Positions 27,303-36,874 of a stretch of DNA of 64,000 nucleotides are shown piece by piece. The stretch lies in NCBI RefSeq assembly GCF_029323795.1, contig NZ_CP119758.1:62001-126000 (forward strand), written 5' to 3'. Within the stretch, counting starts at the first letter, position 1. Each line of letters begins with the position of its first letter. The notes under the pieces are model-generated. The model was not told the origin of the DNA. It did no database searches and saw only the letters and a list, made by a program, of their open reading frames with translations. The position numbers and the translations under genes are program-made. Source of the stretch: Zobellia alginiliquefaciens (lineage in GTDB: Bacteria; Bacteroidota; Bacteroidia; Flavobacteriales; Flavobacteriaceae).

Positions 27303-27596
27303 ATGAATGAAGTAGAAATTATTGACAACAGTTTCTTGCGTCAATTCGAAACAAAGGTTGAAGGTATTTTAGCCAAGATCGAGTATTCTTCGCAAGAACG
27401 CAAAGTATTTCTAACAAAATTAGTAGTGCCTGAAGAAATCACCAAAGAAGGTTTCAAAGAAGATTTTATCAAGTCCGTTCTTAACCACATTCAGGAGCAG
27501 AATCTTAGAGTAGTCCCTACGAGTCCACAAATTGCCGGTTTTTTACGCAAAAACAGACAGTACAAAGAGATGTTGCCCGTAGGCATTAGAATCTAA
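27303..27596 (+). CDS. Small GNAT-type N-acetyltransferase (YjdJ-like)
   Basis: The 97-residue protein matches the compact GNAT variants of the YjdJ type: a short beta core (AKIEYSSQERKVFLTKLVVP), an acetyl-CoA-side helix, and LRVVPTSPQIAGFLRKNRQY near the end, which is the most conserved segment. Such proteins lack much of the standard GNAT fold and their substrates are unknown. The gene is monocistronic with its own terminator. Confidence 0.75.
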   Translation: MNEVEIIDNSFLRQFETKVEGILAKIEYSSQERKVFLTKLVVPEEITKEGFKEDFIKSVLNHIQEQNLRVVPTSPQIAGFLRKNRQYKEMLPVGIRI

Positions 27597-27623
27597 CGAA
27601 ATTTCAGAGTTTTTTTGAAGATG

Positions 27624-27650
27624 AATCCCGCAACTAGCGGGATTTTTTTT
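27624..27650. terminator. Rho-independent terminator of the GNAT gene
   Basis: AATCCCGC pairs with GCGGGATT around a 5-base loop, then seven or more T. It lies just before the convergent mtaB stop. Confidence 0.92.
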
Positions 27651-27653
27651 GTC

Positions 27654-28982
27654 CTATGCTTTTACGACCTCTTTCTGGAAATTAAAACGAACTAACCCAT
27701 CTTCATCTATTTCCTTTAATTCTACATGATGCAGCGTATTTACCAACTCCGGGTTCCAAGGTGCTTTTACCTTCACATAATTGCTCGTAAACCCATGAAT
27801 ATAGCCTTCTTTGTTTTCCCCCTCAAAAAGCACCTGATACGTTTTACCTAATTGACTTTCATAGAAAGCCCTTCTTTTTTTAACGGAAAGTCCACGTAAC
27901 ATCTTGCTGCGTTTATTTCTAACCTGTTTTGGCACTACACCTTCCATTTCTGCCGCGGCGGTATTATCGCGCTCCGAATACGTAAAAACATGCAGATATG
28001 ATATATCCAATTCATTTAAAAAATGATACGTCTCTAAAAAGTGTTCATCGGTCTCTCCCGGAAACCCAACTATGACATCTACACCAATACAGGCATGAGG
28101 CATGGTTTCCCTAATTCTTTTTACCCTATCTACATACAAATTGCTCATGTACCGGCGGCGCATCAACTTTAAAATAGCATCGCTACCACTTTGCAAAGGA
28201 ATATGAAAATGTGGCACGAACGAGTTGCTTTGAGAAACAAAATCTATCGTTTCGTTCTTTAACAGATTAGGTTCTATGGAAGAAATACGAAGACGATGAA
28301 TGCCCTCTACCTTATCCAGAGCTTTCACCAAATCTAAAAATGTGTGTTCATGCTTCTTATTACCAAACTCACCTTTTCCGTAATCACCTATATTAACTCC
28401 GGTTAGAACAATTTCCTTAATACCCTTTTCAGAAATTTCGGCTGCGTTCTTTAGCATATTCTGCAACGTATCACTTCGTGAAATGCCCCTAGCCAACGGA
28501 ATGGTACAATACGTACATTTATAATCGCATCCATCCTGCACCTTTAAAAAAGCCCGTGTACGATCGCCAATTGCATAACTGCCTACATAAAAATCCGCAT
28601 CCTCTATTTCACATGAATGGACTTCACCAAAATCATTTTTAGTCAGGTCATTTATATAATCCGTTATCTTGAATTTCTCCGTAGCACCCAAAACCAAATC
28701 GACACCATCCACAGCTGCCAGTTCCTCAGGCTTCAACTGTGCGTAACAACCAATGGCAGCCACAAAAGCCTCTGGATTAACTTTCTGTGCTTGCTTCACA
28801 ATGGTCTTAAACCTTTTATCGGCATTCTCGGTTACAGAACACGTATTAATTACATACATATCTGCATGTTCAGAGAAATCTACGCGGTCAAAACCATCCT
28901 CCTGAAAACCTCTGGCAATGGTGGATGTTTCGGAAAAATTGAGTTTACAACCCAATGTATAGAAGGCAACTTTCTTTTTCAT
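27654..28982 (-). CDS. mtaB: tRNA t6A37 methylthiotransferase MtaB
   Basis: The 442-residue protein is a radical-SAM methylthiotransferase. The N-terminal UPF0004 domain starts FYTLGCKLNFSET and includes NTCSVTENAD and AAIGCYAQ, which hold cluster cysteines. The radical-SAM motif CDYKCTYC is near residue 150 and a TRAM domain closes the protein. It turns t6A37 of tRNAs into ms2t6A. I chose the ATG at 28982, because the longer frame starts with TTG and adds only a basic stretch. The Cys pattern separates it from MiaB and RimO fairly well. Confidence 0.93.
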   Translation of the reverse strand: MKKKVAFYTLGCKLNFSETSTIARGFQEDGFDRVDFSEHADMYVINTCSVTENADKRFKTIVKQAQKVNPEAFVAAIGCYAQLKPEELAAVDGVDLVLGATEKFKITDYINDLTKNDFGEVHSCEIEDADFYVGSYAIGDRTRAFLKVQDGCDYKCTYCTIPLARGISRSDTLQNMLKNAAEISEKGIKEIVLTGVNIGDYGKGEFGNKKHEHTFLDLVKALDKVEGIHRLRISSIEPNLLKNETIDFVSQSNSFVPHFHIPLQSGSDAILKLMRRRYMSNLYVDRVKRIRETMPHACIGVDVIVGFPGETDEHFLETYHFLNELDISYLHVFTYSERDNTAAAEMEGVVPKQVRNKRSKMLRGLSVKKRRAFYESQLGKTYQVLFEGENKEGYIHGFTSNYVKVKAPWNPELVNTLHHVELKEIDEDGLVRFNFQKEVVKA

Positions 28983-29034
28983 ATTCTTACGCTTTGCTTT
29001 CGTATTCAATTGATGCTATAATTTTTAGAGGATG

Positions 29035-29067
29035 CAAATATACGAACTTGTTACCAGCCCATTACAA
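29035..29067 (-). promoter_or_regulatory. mtaB promoter
   Basis: On the minus strand TTTG ends at 29065 and is followed after 22 bases by TATATTTG (29042-29035), a full match to the -7 consensus. Confidence 0.65.
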
Positions 29068-29208
29068 ACAAGAAGTGTTTGAATTTATGAATGTTACAGG
29101 TTCTAACAACCAAACCAACTCACAAAGGCCGCCTATCTACTTAAAAAAGTTTTATTTTTTCAGAATTACATGCAAAAAGTTAGGTACCTATAACCTCCTA
29201 ATACATGT

Positions 29209-30384
29209 TTAGTAATTCCTCCACTTTTTAGTTAGCTCAAAAACATGTTCCAAAATCCGAGCTTCTTGATCATCAAACTCCACATTTCTCCTAGCCATCA
29301 TTACCTTGGCTGCATCAAAAGCCTTTGATGTACTGTACGTAGAAAAACCCGAAGCACCGCCCCAACTAAAACTTGGCACAAAATTACGTGGAAAACCAGG
29401 AACATAAATATTACAGTTCACACCAATTACGGTACCTGTATTGAACATGGTATTAATTGCCGTCTTACTATGGTCTCCCATCATGAGTCCACAAAACTGT
29501 AAACCCGTTTGCTCAAATTTTTCCGTAGCGTAATTCCATAAACGTACTTTTGCGTAATTGTTCTTAAGGTTGGAGTTATTAGAATCCGCACCAATGTTAC
29601 ACCACTCCCCTAAAACAGCATTACCCAAATACCCTTCATGACCTTTACTTGAATAACCGAAAATTACTGAATTACTGATTTCACCGCACACCTTTCCGTA
29701 AGGTCCTATAGTTGTGGCTCCGTATATCTTGGCTCCCATTTTCACTACGGCGTTATTACACAAAGCAAAAGCCCCACGTATAAGGTTTCCTTCCCAAACC
29801 TGAGAATCCTTACCTAGATAAATAGGACCATCCGTAGCATTCAAAATACTATGTTCCACTTGCGCGCCTTCTTCCATGAAAATTCGCTCAGGGTGAATTA
29901 ATGTATTGGTTTTAGGTATGGGCGCACTTTTTCTACCTTCCGTAATGAAATCAAAATCTGCCTGAATAGCTTCTCCATTTTTGGAAAAAATATCCCATGT
30001 ATGCTCAATTCTAATTATATCCTCATCAAATTCAATGTGATCGTACGTTGAAAAATCAACCTCTTCTTGACTCTCATGAGTAAAAAAAGCAATGACTTCA
30101 TCACCTTGAAAAATAGCCTCGTTTTCTTTTAAGTCCTGAACAAGGTCAACTAATGTTTGATTTGGCAAAAAAGACGCATTGATCAATACATTTTCTTCCA
30201 TTTCAACCATAGGAAATTTTTCGGACAGATACTCCTCCGTTATCGTCGTAGTAGTGTTTCCGAGATACTTTTCCCACTTTTCACGTATCGTTAATATACC
30301 CACACGGATATCCGCAACAGGCCGTGTAAAAGTGAAAGGCAGCAGGTTATCCCGTACCGTACCGTCAAAAAGAATATAGTTCAT
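29209..30384 (-). CDS. GlmU-family putative sugar nucleotidyltransferase
   Basis: The protein is 391 residues from the ATG at 30384 (a TTG nine bases earlier would add three residues). The N-terminal half begins NYILFDGTVRDNLLPFTFTR and PVADIRVGILTIREKW. The C-terminal half is a left-handed beta-helix of hexapeptide repeats (AQVEHSILNA, GPIYLGKDSQVWEGNLI, GAKIYGATTIGPYGKVCGEI) with LGEWCNIGADSNNSNLKNNY. The family is widespread in Bacteroidota and likely moves nucleotidyl or acyl groups onto sugar phosphates; the exact reaction is not known. It is not the housekeeping GlmU, whose N-terminal pyrophosphorylase signature is absent. Confidence 0.8.
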   Translation of the reverse strand: MNYILFDGTVRDNLLPFTFTRPVADIRVGILTIREKWEKYLGNTTTTITEEYLSEKFPMVEMEENVLINASFLPNQTLVDLVQDLKENEAIFQGDEVIAFFTHESQEEVDFSTYDHIEFDEDIIRIEHTWDIFSKNGEAIQADFDFITEGRKSAPIPKTNTLIHPERIFMEEGAQVEHSILNATDGPIYLGKDSQVWEGNLIRGAFALCNNAVVKMGAKIYGATTIGPYGKVCGEISNSVIFGYSSKGHEGYLGNAVLGEWCNIGADSNNSNLKNNYAKVRLWNYATEKFEQTGLQFCGLMMGDHSKTAINTMFNTGTVIGVNCNIYVPGFPRNFVPSFSWGGASGFSTYSTSKAFDAAKVMMARRNVEFDDQEARILEHVFELTKKWRNY

Positions 30385-30468
30385 GGTTGGCAATTTTATG
30401 CTAAAGTAGGTATTCTCTTTTTTTAATCCATTCGTTCACCCATAGAAATATAGGTAAGATTATAAACT

Positions 30469-30500
30469 AAAAAAGCCTCCGACAATTGTGGAGGCTTTCT
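30469..30500. terminator. Terminator of rpmE type B
   Basis: On the minus strand AAAGCCTCC pairs with GGAGGCTTT, followed by TTTTAG. It is 20 bases behind the rpmE stop. Confidence 0.85.
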
Positions 30501-30519
30501 AAATATCTTAAACAAGAAT

Positions 30520-30807
30520 TTATTTTTCTTCTTTATCAGCTTTAGCTGCTGCAGGTTTCTTCTTGAACTTGTCGTATTTGCTTTTGAACTTATCAATACG
30601 TCCGGCAGTATCCAGAAGTTTAGCCTTACCAGTATAGAACGGGTGAGATGTTCTTGAAATTTCTAATTTTACCACTGGGTATTCAACACCATCAACTTCA
30701 ATAGTTTCTTTGGTAACTGCTGTAGATTTAGTTAAAAAAACCTCGTCATTAGACATGTCTTTAAAAGCAACTAATCTATAATTCTCTGGATGTATATCTT
30801 TCTTCAT
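30520..30807 (-). CDS. rpmE2: 50S ribosomal protein bL31, type B
   Basis: The 95-residue protein starts [20 protein letters not shown] and has [30 protein letters not shown], the type B L31 pattern. The zinc-binding CxxC of type A L31 is absent, so no zinc is needed. The alanine/lysine tail ([11 protein letters not shown]) is usual in Flavobacteria. The gene stands alone between a consensus promoter and a terminator. Confidence 0.97.
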   Translation of the reverse strand: MKKDIHPENYRLVAFKDMSNDEVFLTKSTAVTKETIEVDGVEYPVVKLEISRTSHPFYTGKAKLLDTAGRIDKFKSKYDKFKKKPAAAKADKEEK

Positions 30808-30858
30808 TATAAATAAAATTTAACGCACCCATTCCGACAGGCACTCATTTTAAGGCTG

Positions 30859-30888
30859 CAAATTTAGTTAATTTTCCTGAATTCACAA
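30859..30888 (-). promoter_or_regulatory. rpmE2 promoter
   Basis: On the minus strand TTG (30888-30886) is followed after 19 bases by TAAATTTG (30866-30859), a perfect consensus promoter. Confidence 0.8.
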
Positions 30889-30926
30889 TCTAAATACAAA
30901 AAAAGAAAGAAAAAAGATATTTTTAC

Positions 30927-30961
30927 TTGTAACAAAGTAACAAAAACAAGCACTAACTTTG
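30927..30961 (+). promoter_or_regulatory. Promoter of the DUF4199 gene
   Basis: TTG (30927-30929) and TAACTTTG (30954-30961) are 24 bases apart, slightly above the usual range. The -7 box is a full match and lies 26 bases before the start codon. Confidence 0.55.
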
Positions 30962-30987
30962 AAAACAACCAAAAACATTATAGAAAG

Positions 30988-31509
30988 ATGGAAGATACTC
31001 AAGCTCAAACGGGAAAATTTTCGCTTAATTACGGCCTAATAGTTGGTGCTGTTGGCATAGCCTTTGGTATTATGTTATACGTAATGGATATGCAATATGA
31101 ACGGGGTTTTGCCGTACAAGCAACTCAAACCTTAATTTTGGTTGCCGGTATTGTATTGGGTATTTATCAATTTAAAAAAGCCAATTCAAACTTTTTAACA
31201 ATTTCGGAAGCTTTAAAAGTTGGCGCAGGAGTTGCTCTTATTGCAGGCCTTTTAGGTATACTCTATTTTTATATTTTCTCTAACTTTATAGAACCGGATT
31301 TCATGGATAATATGTATGAAATAGGAAAACAACAGGCTTTAATAGATAACCCTAAACTTACGGAAGAACAAATTGATCAAGGTATTGAAATGCAAAAGTC
31401 GTTCTCTTGGATGACTTACCCCATAATTTTAGTCATGAACATCCTTATTGGTCTTGTTGTAGGTGTCATTACAGGTCTAATTCTTAAAAAAGATAAACCT
31501 GCATATTAG
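30988..31509 (+). CDS. DUF4199 membrane protein
   Basis: The 173-residue protein has four membrane helices (about residues 14-32, 45-60, 73-95 and 142-165) with a longer loop between the third and fourth. This is the DUF4199 layout, a Bacteroidota family of unknown function. The glycosyltransferase 190 bases downstream is probably a partner, since cell-envelope work fits both, but this is inference from position only. Confidence 0.85.
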   Translation: MEDTQAQTGKFSLNYGLIVGAVGIAFGIMLYVMDMQYERGFAVQATQTLILVAGIVLGIYQFKKANSNFLTISEALKVGAGVALIAGLLGILYFYIFSNFIEPDFMDNMYEIGKQQALIDNPKLTEEQIDQGIEMQKSFSWMTYPIILVMNILIGLVVGVITGLILKKDKPAY

Positions 31510-31699
31510 ATTTACCTATCTATATTCACTTGACTTTTTTAGCTTAGGATTTTGTATTTTTTTAACTATCAATACTTTATGACCGACGAACATTGCATTT
31601 TCTAAAAATCAAACTAAAAGAAAGAAGTGTTATAGGATAAAAGTTTAAATAACTTCAATATCAAAATTGTATTTTTGGTCAGATATATAGAAACTTTGC

Positions 31700-32674
31700 A
31701 TGGATCTGTCCATAATTATACCCTTACTTAACGAAGAAGAATCTTTAAAAGAACTTCATGATTGGATTTTAAAGGTCATGCGTGCCAATAATTTCCAGTA
31801 TGAAATTATTTTTATAGATGATGGCAGTACTGATGATTCTTGGAAAACAATCACGGAACTTGCGCAATCCAACCCGAATGTAGAAGGGCTACGGTTCAAA
31901 AAGAATTTTGGTAAATCCCAAGCGCTACATGCCGGCTTTAAAGCTGCAAAAGGCAATGTAGTTATTACTATGGATGCGGACCTACAAGATGACCCGGAAG
32001 AAATACCAGAACTGTACCGATTGATAAAAGAGGACAAATACGATTTGGTTTCAGGTTGGAAGAAAAAAAGATTCGATTCCGTACTTTCAAAAAACATGCC
32101 TTCAAAATTGTTCAATTGGGCGGCACGTAAAACCTCGGGGGTAAAACTGCATGATTTTAATTGTGGCCTCAAAGCTTTCGATAAAAAAGTAATCAAAACT
32201 ATTGAGGTTTCGGGCGAAATGCATAGATATATTCCCGTTTTGGCCAAAAATGCCGGTTATGGCAATATTGGAGAAAAGGTTGTAAAGCACCAAGCACGAA
32301 AATACGGACACACCAAATTTGGCATGGAACGTTTTATAAACGGTTTTCTAGATTTATTGACCATTTGGTTTGTATCTAAATTTGGTCGCCAGCCCATGCA
32401 TTTATTTGGGGCTTTGGGCGTTCTCATGTTCATTATAGGCTTTGGTTTTGCCATCTATTTGGGTGTGGACAAGCTTTTTATAAACCCTTACGGAAGATTA
32501 ATAACCGATCGCCCGCAATTTTTCATTGCACTTACAGCAATGATTATTGGTACTCAGTTATTTTTAGCAGGGTTTTTAGGTGAAATTTTGATAAGATCAC
32601 GAAAAAATGAAACACGTTATACCATTTCCGAAGAAATAGGTCCAGAGTCAAAAGCAAAGGAATATTCTTCGTAA
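31700..32674 (+). CDS. Family 2 glycosyltransferase, polyprenyl-phosphate type
   Basis: The 324-residue protein has a GT-A domain with IIFIDDGSTDDSW near residue 37 and TMDADLQDDPEEIPELY near residue 91 (metal-binding aspartates), plus HDFNCGLKAFDKKV. Two C-terminal membrane helices follow (about 232-262 and 272-298). This is the DPM1/GtrB layout, in which a sugar is moved from a nucleotide sugar to polyprenyl phosphate at the inner membrane. TATTTTTG at 31670-31677 can serve as the -7 box. The phosphohexomutase follows after 39 bases. Confidence 0.9.
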   Translation: MDLSIIIPLLNEEESLKELHDWILKVMRANNFQYEIIFIDDGSTDDSWKTITELAQSNPNVEGLRFKKNFGKSQALHAGFKAAKGNVVITMDADLQDDPEEIPELYRLIKEDKYDLVSGWKKKRFDSVLSKNMPSKLFNWAARKTSGVKLHDFNCGLKAFDKKVIKTIEVSGEMHRYIPVLAKNAGYGNIGEKVVKHQARKYGHTKFGMERFINGFLDLLTIWFVSKFGRQPMHLFGALGVLMFIIGFGFAIYLGVDKLFINPYGRLITDRPQFFIALTAMIIGTQLFLAGFLGEILIRSRKNETRYTISEEIGPESKAKEYSS

Positions 32675-32713
32675 GTTTAAGCGCTAAATAATACACATAA
32701 TACAGACACTACT

Positions 32714-34423
32714 ATGGATGCCATTCTAAATACCGCCAAATCTTGGTTGACCGATTTTTTTGACCCAGAAGTAAAAAAAGAAGTTCAACATCTAATTGAT
32801 AACGACACTGAAGAGTTAAAGGACAGATTCTACAAGAATATGGAATTTGGAACCGGTGGCATGCGAGGTGTAATGGGTGTTGGCACCAATAGAATAAATA
32901 AATATACTTTAGGTAAAAGTACGCAAGGCCTAAGCAATTATCTTATAAAAACATACGGATCAAAGGATGTAAAAGTAGTTATCGCTTTTGATTGTCGTCA
33001 CAATAGCGACACCTTGGCAAGAACCGTAGCTGAAGTACTTTCTGCAAACGGAATCAAAGTTTTTCTTTTTTCTGAATTACGCACCACTCCAGAATTATCT
33101 TTTGCCGTTAGACATTTAGGTTGCCACGCTGGTATAGTCCTTACAGCCTCTCACAACCCGCCAGAGTATAATGGCTATAAAGTATATTGGACCGACGGCG
33201 GACAAATTGTTCCTCCACAGGATGGCGAGATTATATCAGAAATCAATTCGCTTTCTTTTGAGGACATTAAGTTCGAGGCCAATGATAGTCTAATTGAAAC
33301 TATTGACAAAGAAGTTGATGAAGCTTTCATAACTGAATCGGTAGCTAATGGAAACTTTAACGCTGCAGGTAAAGATGATTTTCAAATAGTTTTTACATCG
33401 CTTCACGGTACATCCATAACTGCTATTCCAGAAGTATTAAAAAGAGCCGATTACAGAAATGTAACCATTATTGAAGAGCAGGCCAAACCTGATGGTGACT
33501 TCCCTACGGTGAAATCTCCAAACCCTGAAGAGCCTGAAGCTCTTTCAATGGCAGTTGCAAAAGCCGAGGAAATAGGAGCTGATATGGTCGTAGGAACAGA
33601 CCCGGATAGTGATCGTTTGGGAATTGCCGTTCGCAACCTAGATGGGGAAATGGAAATTGTGAACGGAAACCAGGCTATGGTCCTAATGACCAAATTTTTG
33701 CTGGACAAGCAAAAAGCAAAAGGTTTTAAAGGAAATGAATTTATAGCAACTACCATTGTTTCCACTCCCATGATGGAAGCTATGGCCAAATCATACGGTG
33801 TTGAGTTCAAGACCGCACTTACCGGTTTTAAATGGATTGGCAAGATGATAAAGGACTTCCCTGAATCGAACTTTATCGGTGGTGGCGAAGAAAGTTTCGG
33901 TTATATGGTGGGCGATTTTGTTCGTGATAAAGATGCCGTTACCTCTACCCTATTGGCTTGCGAAATTGCTGCTCAAGCTAAAGCGGATGGTAGTTCTTTT
34001 TACAAAAAGTTGATCGACTGTTATGTTGACTATGGTTTCTATAAAGAGAAGCTGATTTCCATCACCAAAAAAGGAATGAGCGGTGCCGAAGAAATCAAGC
34101 AAATGCTAAAAGACTTTAAAGAGAATCCTGTTTCTTCCGTAGCAGGTTCTAAAGTAAAATGGATTGAAGATTACAACACCTCTATCGCCAAAAATGTATT
34201 GACCGGTGAAGAAAAAGCTATCGATATTCCAAAATCCAACGTTTTAATATACGAAACTGAAGATGGTACCCGCATAGCGGCAAGGCCAAGTGGAACGGAA
34301 CCAAAAGTTAAGTTTTATATCAGTACGAACACAAAGCTGGATAAAGCAGAAGATTTCAAAAAAGTCTCTAAAGAACTGGATGATAAAATCCAGGATATTC
34401 TTACGGAGCTTAATCTTGGTTAA
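32714..34423 (+). CDS. Phospho-sugar mutase (phosphoglucomutase/phosphomannomutase)
   Basis: The 569-residue protein has all four signature loops of the alpha-D-phosphohexomutases. TASHNPPEYNGYKVYW carries the phosphoserine (near residue 146), GTDPDSDRLG binds magnesium (near 295), GGGEESFGYMVGDF recognises the sugar (near 390), and RPSGTEPKVKFYI the phosphate (near 525). It interconverts 1- and 6-phosphates of glucose or mannose. The length fits the PgcA/PGM2-like branch. Its stop overlaps the next start (TAATG). Confidence 0.93.
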   Translation: MDAILNTAKSWLTDFFDPEVKKEVQHLIDNDTEELKDRFYKNMEFGTGGMRGVMGVGTNRINKYTLGKSTQGLSNYLIKTYGSKDVKVVIAFDCRHNSDTLARTVAEVLSANGIKVFLFSELRTTPELSFAVRHLGCHAGIVLTASHNPPEYNGYKVYWTDGGQIVPPQDGEIISEINSLSFEDIKFEANDSLIETIDKEVDEAFITESVANGNFNAAGKDDFQIVFTSLHGTSITAIPEVLKRADYRNVTIIEEQAKPDGDFPTVKSPNPEEPEALSMAVAKAEEIGADMVVGTDPDSDRLGIAVRNLDGEMEIVNGNQAMVLMTKFLLDKQKAKGFKGNEFIATTIVSTPMMEAMAKSYGVEFKTALTGFKWIGKMIKDFPESNFIGGGEESFGYMVGDFVRDKDAVTSTLLACEIAAQAKADGSSFYKKLIDCYVDYGFYKEKLISITKKGMSGAEEIKQMLKDFKENPVSSVAGSKVKWIEDYNTSIAKNVLTGEEKAIDIPKSNVLIYETEDGTRIAARPSGTEPKVKFYISTNTKLDKAEDFKKVSKELDDKIQDILTELNLG

Positions 34424-36249
34424 TGGAGTATTTCAAAAAAATCCTACGGTTTGCAAAGCCGTATAAATTATTTGCATTTTTAAATATTATATCGAACATT
34501 CTCTATGCCTTGTTCTCAACACTGGCAATGATTTCGTTGTTCCCTATGTTAACGGTCCTTTTCAATAAAACTGAACCGCTTTACGTAAAGCCGGAATGGA
34601 AAGGACTGTCTAGTGCCAAGGACTATATTACGGAATACCTAAATTTTTTCGTTACCGAAAGAAGTCAGCAAGGCGATGCCGGCGATGTCCTCATGCTAAT
34701 GGTAATTCTAATAATTAGTATGTTCTTCATGAAGAACGTATTTAATTACCTCGCCATGTACTTTATTACTTTTTTGCGTAACGGGGTACTTAAAGATTTA
34801 CGGAATGAACTGTATGACAAAACAGTAGAATTGCCCATTTCATACTATTCGGAAAAGAGAAAAGGTGACACCATAGCCCGCATAACTTCTGATGTTTTAG
34901 AAATTCAACATTCATTTCTATCTATTTTAGAACTGATTGTAAGGGAACCATTGACTATAATCTTTACGATTATAGCCATGCTGTCCATAAGTCCAAAACT
35001 AACACTATTTGTATTTTTGTTCCTTCCGCTTTCTGGTTTTTTAATTTCATTAATAGGAAAATCACTGAAAAGAAAATCCGCCAAGGTTCAAAAAGAACAA
35101 GGCTTTTTCTTATCTATTTTAGAGGAGACCTTAGGTGGTTTACGGGTTATAAAAGCTTTTAATGCGGAATCTAGATTTTCAAAAACATTTCAAGCCTCCA
35201 CCAAAAGATTTTTTAATTTCTCCAATAGCCTACTCAACAGACAAAACTTAGCTTCACCTACAAGTGAGTTCTTTGGTATTGCCGCAATTGGTGTTATCCT
35301 GTGGTACGGTGGGCAAATGGTGCTTGTAGAACAGACATTGGAGCCTGGGCTATTCATTACCTACATGACGCTTTCGTATCAGATTTTAACGCCTGCAAAA
35401 GCAATTAGCAAAGCTTCATACAGTGTAAAAAAAGGAAACGCCGCCGCAGAAAGGGTCATAGAAATCCTTGAAACCAAAAACCCTATCGTAGACAAGCCAG
35501 ATGCTTTGGTCAAGGAAACTTTTGATAAAGGGTTAGAAATTCAAAATATATCTTTTAAATATGAAGATGAATATGTATTAAAAAACTTCAATTTAAAAGT
35601 TCCTAAAGGAGAAACCGTAGCGCTTGTTGGGCAATCTGGTAGTGGAAAAAGTACGATTGCGAACCTGGTGACCCGTTTTTATGACGTTAATGAAGGTAAG
35701 ATTACCATAGACGGTCACAACATAAAAGACATATCCAAAAAGTCTTTAAGAGGTCTTCTTGGCCTTGTTACACAAGATAGCATCTTATTTAATGACACCG
35801 TAACTAGCAATATTTCCTTGGGCAAAGAAAACGCAAGTAGAGAAGAAATCATAGAAGCGGCAAAAATTGCCAATGCGCACGATTTTATAGTAGACCTACC
35901 TAAAGGCTATGACACCAATATTGGCGACAGCGGCAACAAACTCAGTGGTGGTCAAAAGCAACGTTTATCCATTGCAAGAGCGGTATTAAAAAATCCTCCC
36001 ATCATGATATTGGACGAGGCCACTTCTGCCCTAGATACGGAGAGCGAACGCCTGGTACAAGATGCTTTGGAGAAAATGATGCGCAATAGAACTTCCATAG
36101 TTATCGCCCATAGACTTTCCACCATCCAGAATGCCAATACCATTGTGGTACTTCAAAAAGGAGAAATAGTGGAACAAGGCTCTCACGATGAACTCATCGC
36201 TAAAGATGGCGCTTATAAAAAACTAGTGCAAATGCAATCTTTGGGCTAA
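34423..36249 (+). CDS. MsbA-like ABC exporter, fused permease and ATPase
   Basis: The 608-residue half-transporter has six membrane helices in the first 330 residues and one ATPase domain: Walker A GQSGSGKST near residue 404, signature LSGGQKQRL near 507, Walker B IMILDEATSALD near 527 and the AHRLS switch. It dimerises to flip lipids or export lipophilic molecules. It is translationally coupled to the phosphohexomutase and sits with a polyprenyl-type glycosyltransferase, so lipid or glycolipid export is likely; cargo is not visible. Confidence 0.9.
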   Translation: MEYFKKILRFAKPYKLFAFLNIISNILYALFSTLAMISLFPMLTVLFNKTEPLYVKPEWKGLSSAKDYITEYLNFFVTERSQQGDAGDVLMLMVILIISMFFMKNVFNYLAMYFITFLRNGVLKDLRNELYDKTVELPISYYSEKRKGDTIARITSDVLEIQHSFLSILELIVREPLTIIFTIIAMLSISPKLTLFVFLFLPLSGFLISLIGKSLKRKSAKVQKEQGFFLSILEETLGGLRVIKAFNAESRFSKTFQASTKRFFNFSNSLLNRQNLASPTSEFFGIAAIGVILWYGGQMVLVEQTLEPGLFITYMTLSYQILTPAKAISKASYSVKKGNAAAERVIEILETKNPIVDKPDALVKETFDKGLEIQNISFKYEDEYVLKNFNLKVPKGETVALVGQSGSGKSTIANLVTRFYDVNEGKITIDGHNIKDISKKSLRGLLGLVTQDSILFNDTVTSNISLGKENASREEIIEAAKIANAHDFIVDLPKGYDTNIGDSGNKLSGGQKQRLSIARAVLKNPPIMILDEATSALDTESERLVQDALEKMMRNRTSIVIAHRLSTIQNANTIVVLQKGEIVEQGSHDELIAKDGAYKKLVQMQSLG

Positions 36250-36308
36250 GCAATTAAACCTTTTGCTAAATTTATAGTCTTAACTATAAGAATTTAAGCC
36301 CAATCCAT

Positions 36309-36863
36309 TTGATTGCAGAGGAAACCTTAGTAAATCAGTTACAAGAGACAAAAACGCAGGCCAGCGCTTTTGAGGTATTGGTAGACACTTATAAAGAGCG
36401 TCTATACTGGCATATTCGTAGAATTGTGTTAAACCATGATGATGCAGATGATGTGCTACAGAATACTTTTATAAAGGTTTACAAAAACATTTCAAATTTT
36501 AAGGGAGATAGTAAACTCTATTCTTGGATCTATAGGATAGCTACCAACGAGGCGCTTTCATTTTTGAAAAGCAAATCCAGGATGATGGGAGTCAGTGATG
36601 GAGAATTACAAGACCGTTTAGTCGAAAATCTTAAAGCGGACGTATATTTTGAAGGTGAAGAAATACAATTAAAGCTACAGCAGGCCATAGCAACCCTGCC
36701 AGAAAAGCAAAAACTAGTCTTCAACATGAAATACTTCCAAGAGCTTAAATACGAAGAAATTTCAGAGATTCTTGAAACATCGGTCGGGGGTTTAAAAGCC
36801 TCTTATCATCTGGCAACCAAGAAGATTGAAGCACATTTAAAAGAACAGAAAGAATATCTTTAG
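36309..36863 (+). CDS. ECF-type RNA polymerase sigma factor
   Basis: The 184-residue protein starts at TTG (36309). Region 2 is at about residues 22-90 (DDADDVLQNTFIKVYKNI, then SWIYRIATNEAL), a linker follows, and region 4 is at about 125-178 (LPEKQKLVFNMKYFQELKYE and SVGGLKASYHLATKKIE). It directs RNA polymerase to a set of stress or envelope genes. The membrane protein and the periplasmic sensor-like protein directly behind it form a typical sigma/anti-sigma/sensor unit. Confidence 0.93.
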   Translation: MIAEETLVNQLQETKTQASAFEVLVDTYKERLYWHIRRIVLNHDDADDVLQNTFIKVYKNISNFKGDSKLYSWIYRIATNEALSFLKSKSRMMGVSDGELQDRLVENLKADVYFEGEEIQLKLQQAIATLPEKQKLVFNMKYFQELKYEEISEILETSVGGLKASYHLATKKIEAHLKEQKEYL

Positions 36864-36874
36864 CAGTATAGCGT

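Noticed and set aside
36272-36289. Small AT-rich hairpin before the ECF sigma gene
   Set aside because: A 7-bp stem in AT-rich DNA without a T run is weak; it is not a convincing terminator or operator.
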